From the IMG/VR virus record IMGVR_UViG_3300031749_000026, positions 1 through 30,799 of that record: DNA of 30,799 bases, one strand, 5' to 3'. The position numbers and the translations under genes were made by a program. Positions within the stretch are counted from its first letter, which is position 1; every line of letters starts with the position of its first letter. This document shows, piece after piece, positions 16,511 to 21,500 of this stretch. The notes under the pieces are model-generated. The model ran no database searches, had not been told where the DNA came from, and was given only the letters and a program-made list of their open reading frames with translations. This DNA is from a virus.

Positions 16511-16690
16511 TTACCACCTCCTGTTGTCCCGATAAACCAAGATTGAGAAGACCAGATAGAAGCCGAACAGCAATAGGGCAATGACACCATCCTGAACTTC
16601 TTGAACGGTTTCAGAAGTGAAAATTAACATCAGGCTTCCAAGCAATCCGAGCGATGAAAGGGCGATTGAGACGATTGAGAAGGTTTTCAT
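16511..16690 (-). CDS. Small two-segment membrane protein, holin-like (59 aa)
   Basis: The ATG at 16690 has AAAGGAGAAAA upstream. Two hydrophobic stretches are present: residues ~4-25 (FSIVSIALSSLGLLGSLMLI) and ~37-52 (GVIALLLFGFYLVFSILVY), ending in a basic tail (RDNRRW). The intervening acidic loop is TSETVQEVQD. Size and hairpin topology match class II holins. It lies right after the transglycosylase-like gene and ends 1 base before the next ATG. It is probably a lysis-cassette component; other membrane roles are possible. Confidence 0.6.
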   Translation of the reverse strand: MKTFSIVSIALSSLGLLGSLMLIFTSETVQEVQDGVIALLLFGFYLVFSILVYRDNRRW

Positions 16691-16702
16691 TTTTCTCCTT
16701 TC

Positions 16703-17074
16703 TTATTTGCAATAACCCATCTTCCTTGCCTGCACCCAAGCACACCAACCCGATGCCTTATAAATCTCATAGGCGACCCGTAGGTTCTCTTCTGGGTCAA
16801 GCAGTCTCAAACAGTTTCCCCTAACCTTGCCGCAGTGCCGAGTGTTAATCTGGGCGATTCCCAAGTCCAGCGTACCATCCTTGTTTTTGTGAACTGCTTT
16901 TGGATTCAATCCCGACTCTGCCCGAAACACCTTGATAGCGATTTCATCGTTCCAGTTATACCTTTCAATCAACTCTATGAGATAATTCCTCTCCTCTCTC
17001 GGTAGGGTGTTTCGTGAGGTGGCTGAGGATGCCAAAGGGGTTGCCTGTTTTACCTCAGCCACCCGCTGATTCAC
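16703..17074 (-). CDS. Lytic transglycosylase/lysozyme-like enzyme
   Basis: 123 residues, starting with GTG that overlaps the upstream stop (GTGA at 17071-17074). A short N-terminal linker (~25 residues) precedes a compact SLT/lysozyme-like domain: catalytic-glutamate motif AESGLNP (E53), substrate strand GIAQINTRHC (residues 72-81) and C-terminal helix with NLRVAYEIYKASGWCAWV. It would cleave peptidoglycan glycan strands. Five cysteines (e.g. HC, NC, WC, YC near the end) suggest disulfides and periplasmic action. It is sandwiched between two membrane genes, forming a lysis cassette distinct from the C39-like protein. A GTG start and overlap imply coupled translation. Confidence 0.75.
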   Translation of the reverse strand: MNQRVAEVKQATPLASSATSRNTLPREERNYLIELIERYNWNDEIAIKVFRAESGLNPKAVHKNKDGTLDLGIAQINTRHCGKVRGNCLRLLDPEENLRVAYEIYKASGWCAWVQARKMGYCK

Positions 17075-17250
17075 CCTGCCTTTTGTTTTAAAAGTTCCTC
17101 AATCTGGTTCTGCTTTTGCTGAAGTTCTGCCTTTAGGGGTTTGACATAATACTTGTAGGCGATTCCGAAACCGATTCCAACCAAAACAGCCACAAGCAGG
17201 ATAATCCCTGCTAACTTCTCATAGGCTTGTTTTAGTTTTGTTAAACTCAT
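17071..17250 (-). CDS. Small membrane protein with coiled-coil tail (59 aa)
   Basis: The ATG at 17250 has GGAAAGGAGAGAA upstream. Residues 1-12 are basic; ~13-33 form one membrane segment (LAGIILLVAVLVGIGFGIAY); the rest (~36-57) is a charged helix (KPLKAELQQKQNQIEELLKQ). An N-in, C-out orientation would put a short coiled coil in the periplasm, as for i-spanin-like (Rz-like) or holin-accessory proteins. Coupling to the transglycosylase supports a lysis role. It is too short for certainty. Confidence 0.6.
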   Translation of the reverse strand: MSLTKLKQAYEKLAGIILLVAVLVGIGFGIAYKYYVKPLKAELQQKQNQIEELLKQKAG

Positions 17251-17273
17251 TTCTCTCCTTTCCTTCCCTTTAA

Positions 17274-17942
17274 TTATTCTTTGTGTTTACCTTTCTCATC
17301 CCAGTAGGGTAGACCTATTATACAGCCACTACCTAACTTATAACCTGAACCAAACCTACAAAAATTTTCAAACATACAACTATTACCGAAATTACAAGAA
17401 GAACCAAATGAACAGCCGTAATCAAACTTACAGGAAGAGTCAAATACACATCCATCACCAAAAAAGCATTGGTGACCGAACCTACAACCAAAACCAAATC
17501 TGCAGGAAGGACCAAATCTGCAAAGAGGTTTAAACCTACAGTCAGAACCAAACTTACACTTATTATCAAACTTACAATCTTCACCAAAATCACACCCAGA
17601 ACCAAACTCGCAAGCAAAATCAAACTTACACCCAGAACCAAACCTACAATCAGAACCAAACTCACAATAAAAGCCAAACTCACACTCATTACCAAATTCA
17701 CAATCAGGACCAAAAATGCAGTTAATGAAAATACAATAATCACCAAACCTGCTTCCAGAAGCAAACTTCTTGTTTACAAATATCTTCCTTTCTGGTTTAT
17801 CAGTAACCAAAATCTCCTCTACTTCTTCCCAATCCTCTATAAACTCATAACCAGCCGTTGCTACCTTATCACTCGGTGTAGGCTTTAACTCTTCTACTGG
17901 TTCACCTTCCAAGATTGTTCCGCTTTTAATTCTAAATTTCAT
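17274..17942 (-). CDS. Cysteine-rich hexapeptide-repeat protein (222 aa)
   Basis: I do not recognise a named family. The ATG at 17942 has a strong site (GGAAAGGAGAAAG) and is preferred over an upstream in-frame start at 17990. Residues ~1-65 are a non-repeat cap (MKFRIKSGTILEGEPVEELK; then EDWEEVEEILVTDKPERK). After two degenerate rungs and a 5-residue unit, 21 consecutive six-residue units of pattern C-x-F-(G/D)-x-x run in perfect register (e.g. CEFGSD, CRFGSG, CKFDFA), ending YKLGSG CIIG. A period of 6 fits a triangular left-handed beta-helix better than the 5-residue pentapeptide fold. Stacked cysteine and phenylalanine ladders are expected. A DNA-mimic, metal-binding or surface role is possible but unproven. 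Confidence 0.75.
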   Translation of the reverse strand: MKFRIKSGTILEGEPVEELKPTPSDKVATAGYEFIEDWEEVEEILVTDKPERKIFVNKKFASGSRFGDYCIFINCIFGPDCEFGNECEFGFYCEFGSDCRFGSGCKFDFACEFGSGCDFGEDCKFDNKCKFGSDCRFKPLCRFGPSCRFGFGCRFGHQCFFGDGCVFDSSCKFDYGCSFGSSCNFGNSCMFENFCRFGSGYKLGSGCIIGLPYWDEKGKHKE

Positions 17943-17955
17943 CTTTCTCCTTTCC

Positions 17956-18105
17956 CTACAAGACTTATCCTTGTAGGTACCTGACAGCAAGGTAGTGTTA
18001 AGGAGGGGCTTTTTGTTTTTTTTGCTACCTTGCTGTCAGGTAGAGCGGAGGATTTATCCTCCGCACAAGACTGATGGGCAGGAGGAAGCCTCCCATCAGT
18101 CTTGT
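17956..18105 (-). promoter_or_regulatory. Four consecutive hairpins in the leader of the hexapeptide-repeat gene
   Basis: In leftward RNA order: H1 14-bp stem 18092-18105/18065-18078; H2 8-bp stem GCGGAGGA/TCCTCCGC 18057-18064/18045-18052 with 4-base loop; H3 perfect 18-bp stem 18025-18042/17978-17995 with 29-base loop; H4 7-bp stem 17970-17976/17956-17962 just before the ribosome site at 17946-17953. The H3 loop contains CCCCTCCTTAA on the RNA strand, complementary to the AAAGGAGA ribosome site. H1 may also end transcription of the 18106 gene, but lacks a following T-run. Confidence 0.7.
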
Positions 18106-18585
18106 TTACTCTAATAAATTGGCATAATCTTCTTCAGTAGGTGGTTCATTTAAATCTTGCGCTTCTTTATTAAGATACTCTTCAATCTCTTCTGATTCAG
18201 TTTTTGCAGAAACAATATCCTCAAATATCTCTTGGGCTAATTTCCTTGCTGCTGCTTCTTTACCTGTCCCTTCATATAAAGTGCAAGCGGATTTCCAAGC
18301 ACTCATCTTTGCTTGCCAGCGATCTCTCCTTTCCCAAACATCAGATGGCGGAGCTGTCGGTTCAACTTTCTTTTCTTCTTTTTTCTCTTCTAAAGGGACA
18401 AAGGTATTAAATATCTTGCCTTTAAAAGTTCTGCTTTTAATTACCCCTTCTACTAACTGGTTTTTCTTTTCAACTAAACTTAAATCCCAAGAGTCAAACT
18501 GATTTCCACTTTCATCTCTAAAAAGCACTTTCTTTTTTCCTGTTGTCGTTTCCCAAATGCGTGGGTCGCAAATTTTAATTTTCAT
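18106..18585 (-). CDS. OB-fold-like acidic protein, possible single-strand DNA-binding role
   Basis: 159 residues. Residues ~1-65 are a beta-barrel-like sequence (MKIKICDPRIWETTTGKKKV; WDLSLVEKKNQLVEGVIKSR; FKGKIFNTFVPL) compatible with an OB fold. A lysine/glutamate linker (~70-80) follows, then a helical domain (DRWQAKMSAWKSACTLYEGT) and a very acidic C-terminus (DLNEPPTEEDYANLLE). The acidic tip recalls single-strand DNA-binding proteins that recruit partners, but the last residues are not the canonical DDIPF. It sits with putative DNA-binding genes in the leftward unit. The binding role is a hypothesis. The start has AAAGGAGAGAAA upstream. Confidence 0.6.
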   Translation of the reverse strand: MKIKICDPRIWETTTGKKKVLFRDESGNQFDSWDLSLVEKKNQLVEGVIKSRTFKGKIFNTFVPLEEKKEEKKVEPTAPPSDVWERRDRWQAKMSAWKSACTLYEGTGKEAAARKLAQEIFEDIVSAKTESEEIEEYLNKEAQDLNEPPTEEDYANLLE

Positions 18586-18598
18586 TTTCTCTCCTTTC

Positions 18599-18934
18599 TC
18601 AATTATGAGGTTGCAAAAGCATTTCGCTTTCTAATACTCTTAATCTTGTTTTGATAGCGTTAATCAGTTCTTGAAGTGCTTCCCTTTCATATCTAATCTT
18701 GTCTACCCTTCCTTCAGTTAAAACTTCTGCTCGTCTTTCTGCTTCTGCGACACTTGGTTTTTTTCCTTGTTCGACTTTATTCAATTCAACCACTACATTG
18801 GTTGCATATTCCAAATTGGCTTGGTGTTGTTCGTTGCCTAAATAATAAAGTTGCGAAATCGCTTCCAAAAGGATTTTGGAAAGTTGGTTTGGGTCATCTT
18901 CGTAATTTTTAATCTTCTCTAAAATTTCTTTCAT
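18599..18934 (-). CDS. Helical hypothetical protein (111 aa)
   Basis: All-helical and charged (MKEILEKIKNYEDDPNQLSK; GRVDKIRYEREALQELINAI), with predicted coiled coil toward the C-terminus (KTRLRVLESEMLL). No cysteines, membrane segment or signal peptide. No family recognised. It overlaps the HTH gene upstream by 4 bp (18931-18934) and lies 13 bp before the OB-fold-like gene, so these three are co-transcribed from the promoter at 19194-19166. It may be an accessory DNA-metabolism protein, judged only from context. Confidence 0.65.
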   Translation of the reverse strand: MKEILEKIKNYEDDPNQLSKILLEAISQLYYLGNEQHQANLEYATNVVVELNKVEQGKKPSVAEAERRAEVLTEGRVDKIRYEREALQELINAIKTRLRVLESEMLLQPHN

Positions 18935-19146
18935 TTTTTCACCTTTATGCCCAGTCGATGAGCATAGCCTCGATACATTTGCCTTAAATAAAATTTGTCT
19001 TGCAATTTCGGTTCAGTTTGACCAGTTCGCCATCGGTCAAGAGTTCGGACAGAGATTCTCATTTTGTCAGCAATTTTAGCAGGAGAGATACCAAACTTAA
19101 AAATCATATCCTCAATCATTTTTTTAATTTCTTCTTTGGTAATCAT
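18931..19146 (-). CDS. Helix-turn-helix DNA-binding protein (71 aa)
   Basis: The ATG at 19146 has a strong site (GGAGGTAAAG); an in-frame ATG at 19164 falls within 2 bases of the promoter -10 and is unlikely. The product reads as a small Cro/XRE-like HTH: helix FGISPAKIADKMRI, recognition helix SVRTLDRWRTGQTEPKL, then a basic C-terminus (YAHRLGIKVKK). It is first in the unit read from the promoter at 19166-19194, with only ~20 leader bases. It may regulate the two related leftward promoters; that link is inferred. Confidence 0.75.
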   Translation of the reverse strand: MITKEEIKKMIEDMIFKFGISPAKIADKMRISVRTLDRWRTGQTEPKLQDKFYLRQMYRGYAHRLGIKVKK

Positions 19147-19165
19147 CTTTACCTCCACTGCCAAT

Positions 19166-19194
19166 ATAATAGCACACTTTCAGTCATTTGTCAA
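19166..19194 (-). promoter_or_regulatory. Leftward sigma70 promoter (P-left 2)
   Basis: Read leftward: -35 TTGACA at 19194-19189, 17-base spacer, -10 TATTAT at 19171-19166. It drives the HTH gene at 19146 and those beyond. It overlaps the last codons of the 59-residue gene upstream. The surrounding 40 bases are 33/40 identical to the second leftward promoter at 20866. Confidence 0.85.
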
Positions 19195-19359
19195 GTCTTC
19201 TTCAATGTAATCCATCAGGTCCAGCCAATTCCAAATCTCTCCATTCTGGTTCAGTCTTCTCATAAAGATGGTTGCCGCTTCTACTTTGTCGGTTGCCTCA
19301 CATTCATCCTCATAATCGGGATACTCGCAATGACTTTTGATGTAGATTTTGTATTTCAT
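19180..19359 (-). CDS. Small acidic hypothetical protein (59 aa)
   Basis: The ATG at 19359 overlaps the preceding stop (ATGA) and has AGGAGGAAAAA before it. The product starts MKYKIYIKSHCEYPDYEDEC and contains an amphipathic helix (KVEAATIFMRRLNQNGEIW), ending EEDLTND. The beta-beta-alpha look and strong acidity resemble tiny phage early proteins, with no named family. Its final codons include the -35 of P-left 2, an economical overlap of coding and promoter sequence. Confidence 0.65.
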   Translation of the reverse strand: MKYKIYIKSHCEYPDYEDECEATDKVEAATIFMRRLNQNGEIWNWLDLMDYIEEDLTND

Positions 19360-19613
19360 TTTTTCCTCCTTTTAAATAGTTTAATCTGCTGGGGCTTCCA
19401 CTCAAAATCAATCAACTCATAAATTTTATTTCCCCATTTGCTTCTCACTTTTACCCCACTTGGCTTGCCTTTTTCTAAATCTTCTTTAGATAGCATCATC
19501 TTTTCACCTTGAAACTCTATAATCAAACCGCCTTGCTTTTTGGCTTTTTCAATGTCATAATCTCTAACAGAGACGCAATTGTTCCATAGTTTTTTGACTC
19601 TAATTTTTTTCAT
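19356..19613 (-). CDS. Small basic hypothetical protein (85 aa)
   Basis: The sequence begins MKKIRVKKLWNNCVSVRDYD and is rich in lysine; a beta segment GGLIIEFQGEKMML and a C-terminal KLFKRRKK follow. It resembles small early phage proteins with a short beta-barrel (VSVRDYDIEKA), but I cannot assign a domain. It overlaps the upstream gene by 14 bp and the downstream gene by 4 bp, within the leftward unit from the 20866 promoter. Possibly nucleic-acid binding from its charge. Confidence 0.65.
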   Translation of the reverse strand: MKKIRVKKLWNNCVSVRDYDIEKAKKQGGLIIEFQGEKMMLSKEDLEKGKPSGVKVRSKWGNKIYELIDFEWKPQQIKLFKRRKK

Positions 19614-19911
19614 TTTTCAAAATTTTGGCTTTATATCTCCTATATTCTTTCATTATCTTTGCATGTTTTTCTTTGTTGTAATAATTTCTCCAATGCCAAT
19701 TTATTCTTGAATGCTTATATCTTTCTGGGAATAGGATAAATTGAATGAGACGACGGCTGCACTTATCTTGAAATTTCTTTGCTATCTTACGAATTGGCCA
19801 TCCTTTTCTGTATAACTCTTTAATCTCTTCTTTTTCCTCATCAGTTAATTTTCTTCGTCTATCCTTTTCTTTAGGTAACTTAATTTTGCAGATTTCAAAC
19901 CAGTAGGGCAT
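19600..19911 (-). CDS. Basic helix-turn-helix protein (103 aa)
   Basis: Residues ~18-60 form a resolvase/homeodomain-like HTH: RRRKLTDEEKEEIKELYRKG, then WPIRKIAKKFQDKCSRRLIQ and FILFPERYK. The N-terminus contains WFEICKIKLP; the C-terminus is strongly basic (NYYNKEKHAKIMKEYRRYKA). It is DNA-binding with high likelihood; the role (regulator or recombination accessory) is unknown. The ATG at 19911 overlaps the preceding stop by one base (TAATG). Similar short HTH proteins with the ending FILFPER recur in phage early regions, in my recollection. Confidence 0.7.
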   Translation of the reverse strand: MPYWFEICKIKLPKEKDRRRKLTDEEKEEIKELYRKGWPIRKIAKKFQDKCSRRLIQFILFPERYKHSRINWHWRNYYNKEKHAKIMKEYRRYKAKILKNEKN

Positions 19912-20051
19912 TATTGTCTAAAATAAATATCAAAAAGAATTGAAGCGAAAAACAGGACACTCAAAAAAAGCACAAAAAGAAACTCCAATTGCTTTTTAAT
20001 TCTCATTTTTTCTTGTTCAATCTCCTCTTTTGTCATTTCTAAAAGTTTCAT
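19911..20051 (-). CDS. Small membrane protein (46 aa)
   Basis: The ATG at 20051 has AAAGGAGAAAAA upstream. Residues 1-20 are charged (MKLLEMTKEEIEQEKMRIKK); residues ~21-40 form one strongly hydrophobic segment (LEFLFVLFLSVLFFASILF), ending DIYFRQ. A single-pass inner-membrane peptide of early phage genes, function unknown. It is coupled to the HTH gene by a TAATG overlap. Confidence 0.6.
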   Translation of the reverse strand: MKLLEMTKEEIEQEKMRIKKQLEFLFVLFLSVLFFASILFDIYFRQ

Positions 20052-20096
20052 TTTTTCTCCTTTCTAAAATTATTTTTTCATTTTTTCAGATTGGAG

Positions 20097-20207
20097 GCGA
20101 GGGCTGGTTTTCAAATCAAACCATTTACCTAACCATTAGCCAGCCTGCTATTTTACATTGCTGTTAAGCACCCTCGCATTCCATTCTGTGCTATCTAAGG
20201 ATAGCAC
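20097..20207. ncRNA. Structured intergenic RNA element between leftward genes
   Basis: No ORF is convincing in 20052-20228. The region can fold: GCGAGGG (20097-20103) with CCCTCGC (20171-20177); GGCTGG (20102-20107) with CCAGCC (~20139-20144) as an alternative; TGGTTT (20105-20110) with AAACCA (20118-20123); and GTGCTATC (20188-20195) with GATAGCAC (20200-20207), loop TAAG. It may be an untranslated regulatory segment or processing site of the leftward transcript. The assignment as an RNA element is inferred from the nested pairing. Confidence 0.4.
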
Positions 20208-20220
20208 CAGCCAGCCGAGA
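20196..20220. repeat. 25-base inverted repeat, left arm
   Basis: TAAGGATAGCACCAGCCAGC plus CGAGA is the reverse complement of 20607-20631 with two mismatches. The arms flank the 107-residue gene at 20229-20552 on both sides. In a leftward transcript they would sit in the 5' and 3' untranslated parts and could pair around the gene. Confidence 0.75.
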
Positions 20221-20228
20221 TTGTATTT

Positions 20229-20552
20229 TTAAGAATTGTATTCTTCTGCGATTTCTTGTATTATATTATCCAACTTGATGGCTTGGCCTGTTGTTTGACG
20301 ACCCCAAACCTTAAAATCTAAATATTCAAAAACTATTTCACCTCGATTTTCAAGTTTATCAGCAAGCCAATCGCTTACACTCCACCATTCGTATATTTCG
20401 GGGTATTCTCCTGTTTCTTTGTCTTCTTTATAATTTTTCGCTTCAAATAGTATTTCAGGATTTTCTTCAAATGCTTTTTCCATTGTTAAATTGATGTTTT
20501 GAATAATATGTTTTTCTACTAATTTTTCCGCTTTTAATTGTTTTTTTGTCAT
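20229..20552 (-). CDS. Conserved phage hypothetical protein (WGRxTTGQ motif, 107 aa)
   Basis: The ATG at 20552 has GGAGG at 20560-20564. Residues ~50-100 contain the pattern EWWSVSDWLADKLENRGEIV, then FKVWGRQTTGQAIKLDNIIQ and EIAEEYNS, which I recognise as a recurrent small phage protein of unknown function found in many tailed phages. The N-terminal 40 residues are a charged helix (KKQLKAEKLVEKHIIQNI). No membrane segment. It is enclosed by a 25-base inverted repeat. Function not known; it may act in early takeover because of its leftward-unit position. Confidence 0.75.
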   Translation of the reverse strand: MTKKQLKAEKLVEKHIIQNINLTMEKAFEENPEILFEAKNYKEDKETGEYPEIYEWWSVSDWLADKLENRGEIVFEYLDFKVWGRQTTGQAIKLDNIIQEIAEEYNS

Positions 20553-20606
20553 TTTTTTCCTCCAATCTCAAGCCAAGAAATTAAATTTTGATTTTCTCGG
20601 CTGGTT

Positions 20607-20631
20607 TCTCGGCTTGCTGGTGCCATCCTTA
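20607..20631. repeat. 25-base inverted repeat, right arm
   Basis: TCTCGGCTTGCTGGTGCCAT plus CCTTA pairs with 20196-20220 (23 of 25 bases). It is followed by a hairpin CCTTAAAA/TTTTAAGG (20627-20634/20641-20648). On the leftward RNA, bases 20607-20617 and the segment near 20571-20581 form an 11-bp stem in which one G-U wobble replaces a mismatch seen on the other strand, supporting a leftward RNA. Confidence 0.7.
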
Positions 20632-20649
20632 AAATTTAATTTTTAAGGT

Positions 20650-20742
20650 TCACCTGTAAACTACTGAATAGCTTTTGAATCTTTTGTCTTTTAAATAATG
20701 TTTGACCTTCACCAGGTAAAATCTTTTAACCTTCTTTTTCAT
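20650..20742 (-). CDS. Tiny basic peptide (30 aa), first leftward gene
   Basis: The ATG at 20742 has AAAGGGGAAAA upstream and lies ~90 bases from the inferred start of the 20866 promoter transcript. The 30 residues are highly basic (11 lysines or arginines), with beta-strand-like alternation (KKKVKRFYLVKVKHYL; FKSYSVVYR). No family. It may be a genuine early peptide or a leader ORF; base composition and ribosome site support translation. Confidence 0.5.
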   Translation of the reverse strand: MKKKVKRFYLVKVKHYLKDKRFKSYSVVYR

Positions 20743-20837
20743 TTTTCCCCTTTAATGCTTCGGGATGTGCGGGCTGGGTCTTTTGCGTTTGTATTGCGCA
20801 CCCTGCTCCTGCTCCATCCTTCAGCATATCTACCAAT

Positions 20838-20866
20838 ATACTAACATATTGTCTGTCATTTGTCAA
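20838..20866 (-). promoter_or_regulatory. Leftward sigma70 promoter (P-left 1)
   Basis: Read leftward: -35 TTGACA at 20866-20861, 17-base spacer, -10 TAGTAT at 20843-20838. It reads the leader at 20743-20830 and the leftward unit from 20742. It is a near copy of the promoter at 19194-19166, including ATATTGG after the -10. Confidence 0.8.
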
Positions 20867-20884
20867 GTCCTTTACTCTTGCTAT

Positions 20885-21340
20885 TTATCCACAATTTTAA
20901 GCATGGAAAAGAATAGCAAGGAGGAAGTTTTGTTTTAAATAGTGAATAAAAGATAAAAGCGGGCTTTTTTAATAAGAGCGGAAACACGGGCTCGGGAGGG
21001 GGGTCGGTTTCACTCTCGCACTTATCCACAACTTATCCACACCTCTTTGGGCGATGTATGTATACCTCTTCGTGTTCCGTGTTCCGTGTTCCGTGCTCGG
21101 TCTCGGGCTCGGAGAAGTAGAGAGGGTATGACCCGCCGCCCGAGATTAAGAGGGGGATATACCCCTCTCGGATAAGGTACCTCTCGGGCATTTCCCACTC
21201 CCCCTCTCGGATAAGGTTCCCTTCCAGCATTCCACTCCCCTCTCGGATAATCCGTTCCCCACTCCCGAGTATTATATCCGAGTATATTTATATACGAGCC
21301 CGTATATATACCCGTAATATATACCCGTATACACTTACCC
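20885..21340. other. Candidate replication origin: DnaA boxes, iterons, AT-rich 13-mers
   Basis: Three perfect DnaA boxes TTATCCACA lie at 20885-20893, 21022-21030 and 21033-21041, the last two 11 bases apart. A 7-base tandem CGTGTTC (four units, last CGTGCTC) spans 21071-21098. Three exact 14-base direct repeats CCCCTCTCGGATAA start at 21162, 21201 and 21237. An AT-rich stretch follows, with units led by CCCGTATATATA at 21299, 21311 and 21324 (12-13 bases) and related CCGAGTAT units at 21265 and 21279. No convincing gene is present. The layout is that of an initiator-plus-DnaA origin, and the O-like gene starts at 21571. Confidence 0.75.
21162..21250. repeat. Three 14-base iteron-like direct repeats
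   Basis: CCCCTCTCGGATAA occurs exactly at 21162-21175, 21201-21214 and 21237-21250, with 39- and 36-base periods (roughly 3.5 helical turns). A partial copy (CCTCTCGGGCA) lies at ~21180. The reverse complement begins TTATCCGA, sharing the first six bases with a DnaA box. Likely binding sites for a phage initiator. Confidence 0.8.
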
Positions 21341-21383
21341 CCCTATTATCCCCCCTAAAGTGAATAACCGAGTTTTAAAAAAA

Positions 21384-21403
21384 GCCCGTCTTTTTCAACG
21401 GGC
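21384..21403 (-). terminator. Leftward-facing intrinsic terminator
   Basis: GCCCGT (21384-21389) pairs with ACGGGC (21398-21403). Read leftward, the stem is followed by seven T residues (from 21383), the form of a rho-independent terminator. It would stop transcription entering the origin from the right, insulating it from antisense RNA. Confidence 0.65.
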
Positions 21404-21415
21404 GGTTGATTACAG

Positions 21416-21431
21416 ATAAGAGCACTCTTAT
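21416..21431. promoter_or_regulatory. Dyad ATAAGAG-CA-CTCTTAT, possible operator
   Basis: A 7-base inverted repeat with a 2-base centre sits 12 bases upstream of the -35 of the rightward promoter. Size and place suit a dimeric regulator such as the HTH protein at 18931-19146, but no binding specificity can be derived. Confidence 0.45.
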
Positions 21432-21443
21432 GTTACAATGGGC

Positions 21444-21472
21444 TTGACAAAAAGTAAATAGTGTGGTATAAT
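21444..21472 (+). promoter_or_regulatory. Consensus rightward promoter (P-right)
   Basis: -35 TTGACA at 21444-21449, 17-base spacer, -10 TATAAT at 21467-21472: a perfect sigma70 consensus. It is bracketed by direct repeats ACAATGGGC at 21435-21443 and 21479-21487 and by an inverted GGGCT/AGCCC. It drives the replication and packaging genes through the attenuator at 21501-21556. Confidence 0.9.
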
Positions 21473-21500
21473 GAGCCCACAATGGGCAATAAAGCAATAT

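Noticed and set aside
17333-17764. Hydrophobic 143-codon leftward frame and a basic rightward frame (17469-17888)
   Set aside because: Both are shadows of the hexapeptide-repeat gene; its strict 18-base periodicity creates long open frames in other registers.
20553-20830. tRNA gene in the structured intergenic stretches
   Set aside because: No cloverleaf with a TTC-type T-loop or CCA-compatible acceptor stem could be found.
21033-21230. 65-codon leftward open frame in the origin region
   Set aside because: It runs through the 7-base and 14-base repeats, has no convincing ribosome site and its protein repeats (LIREG) only mirror the iterons.
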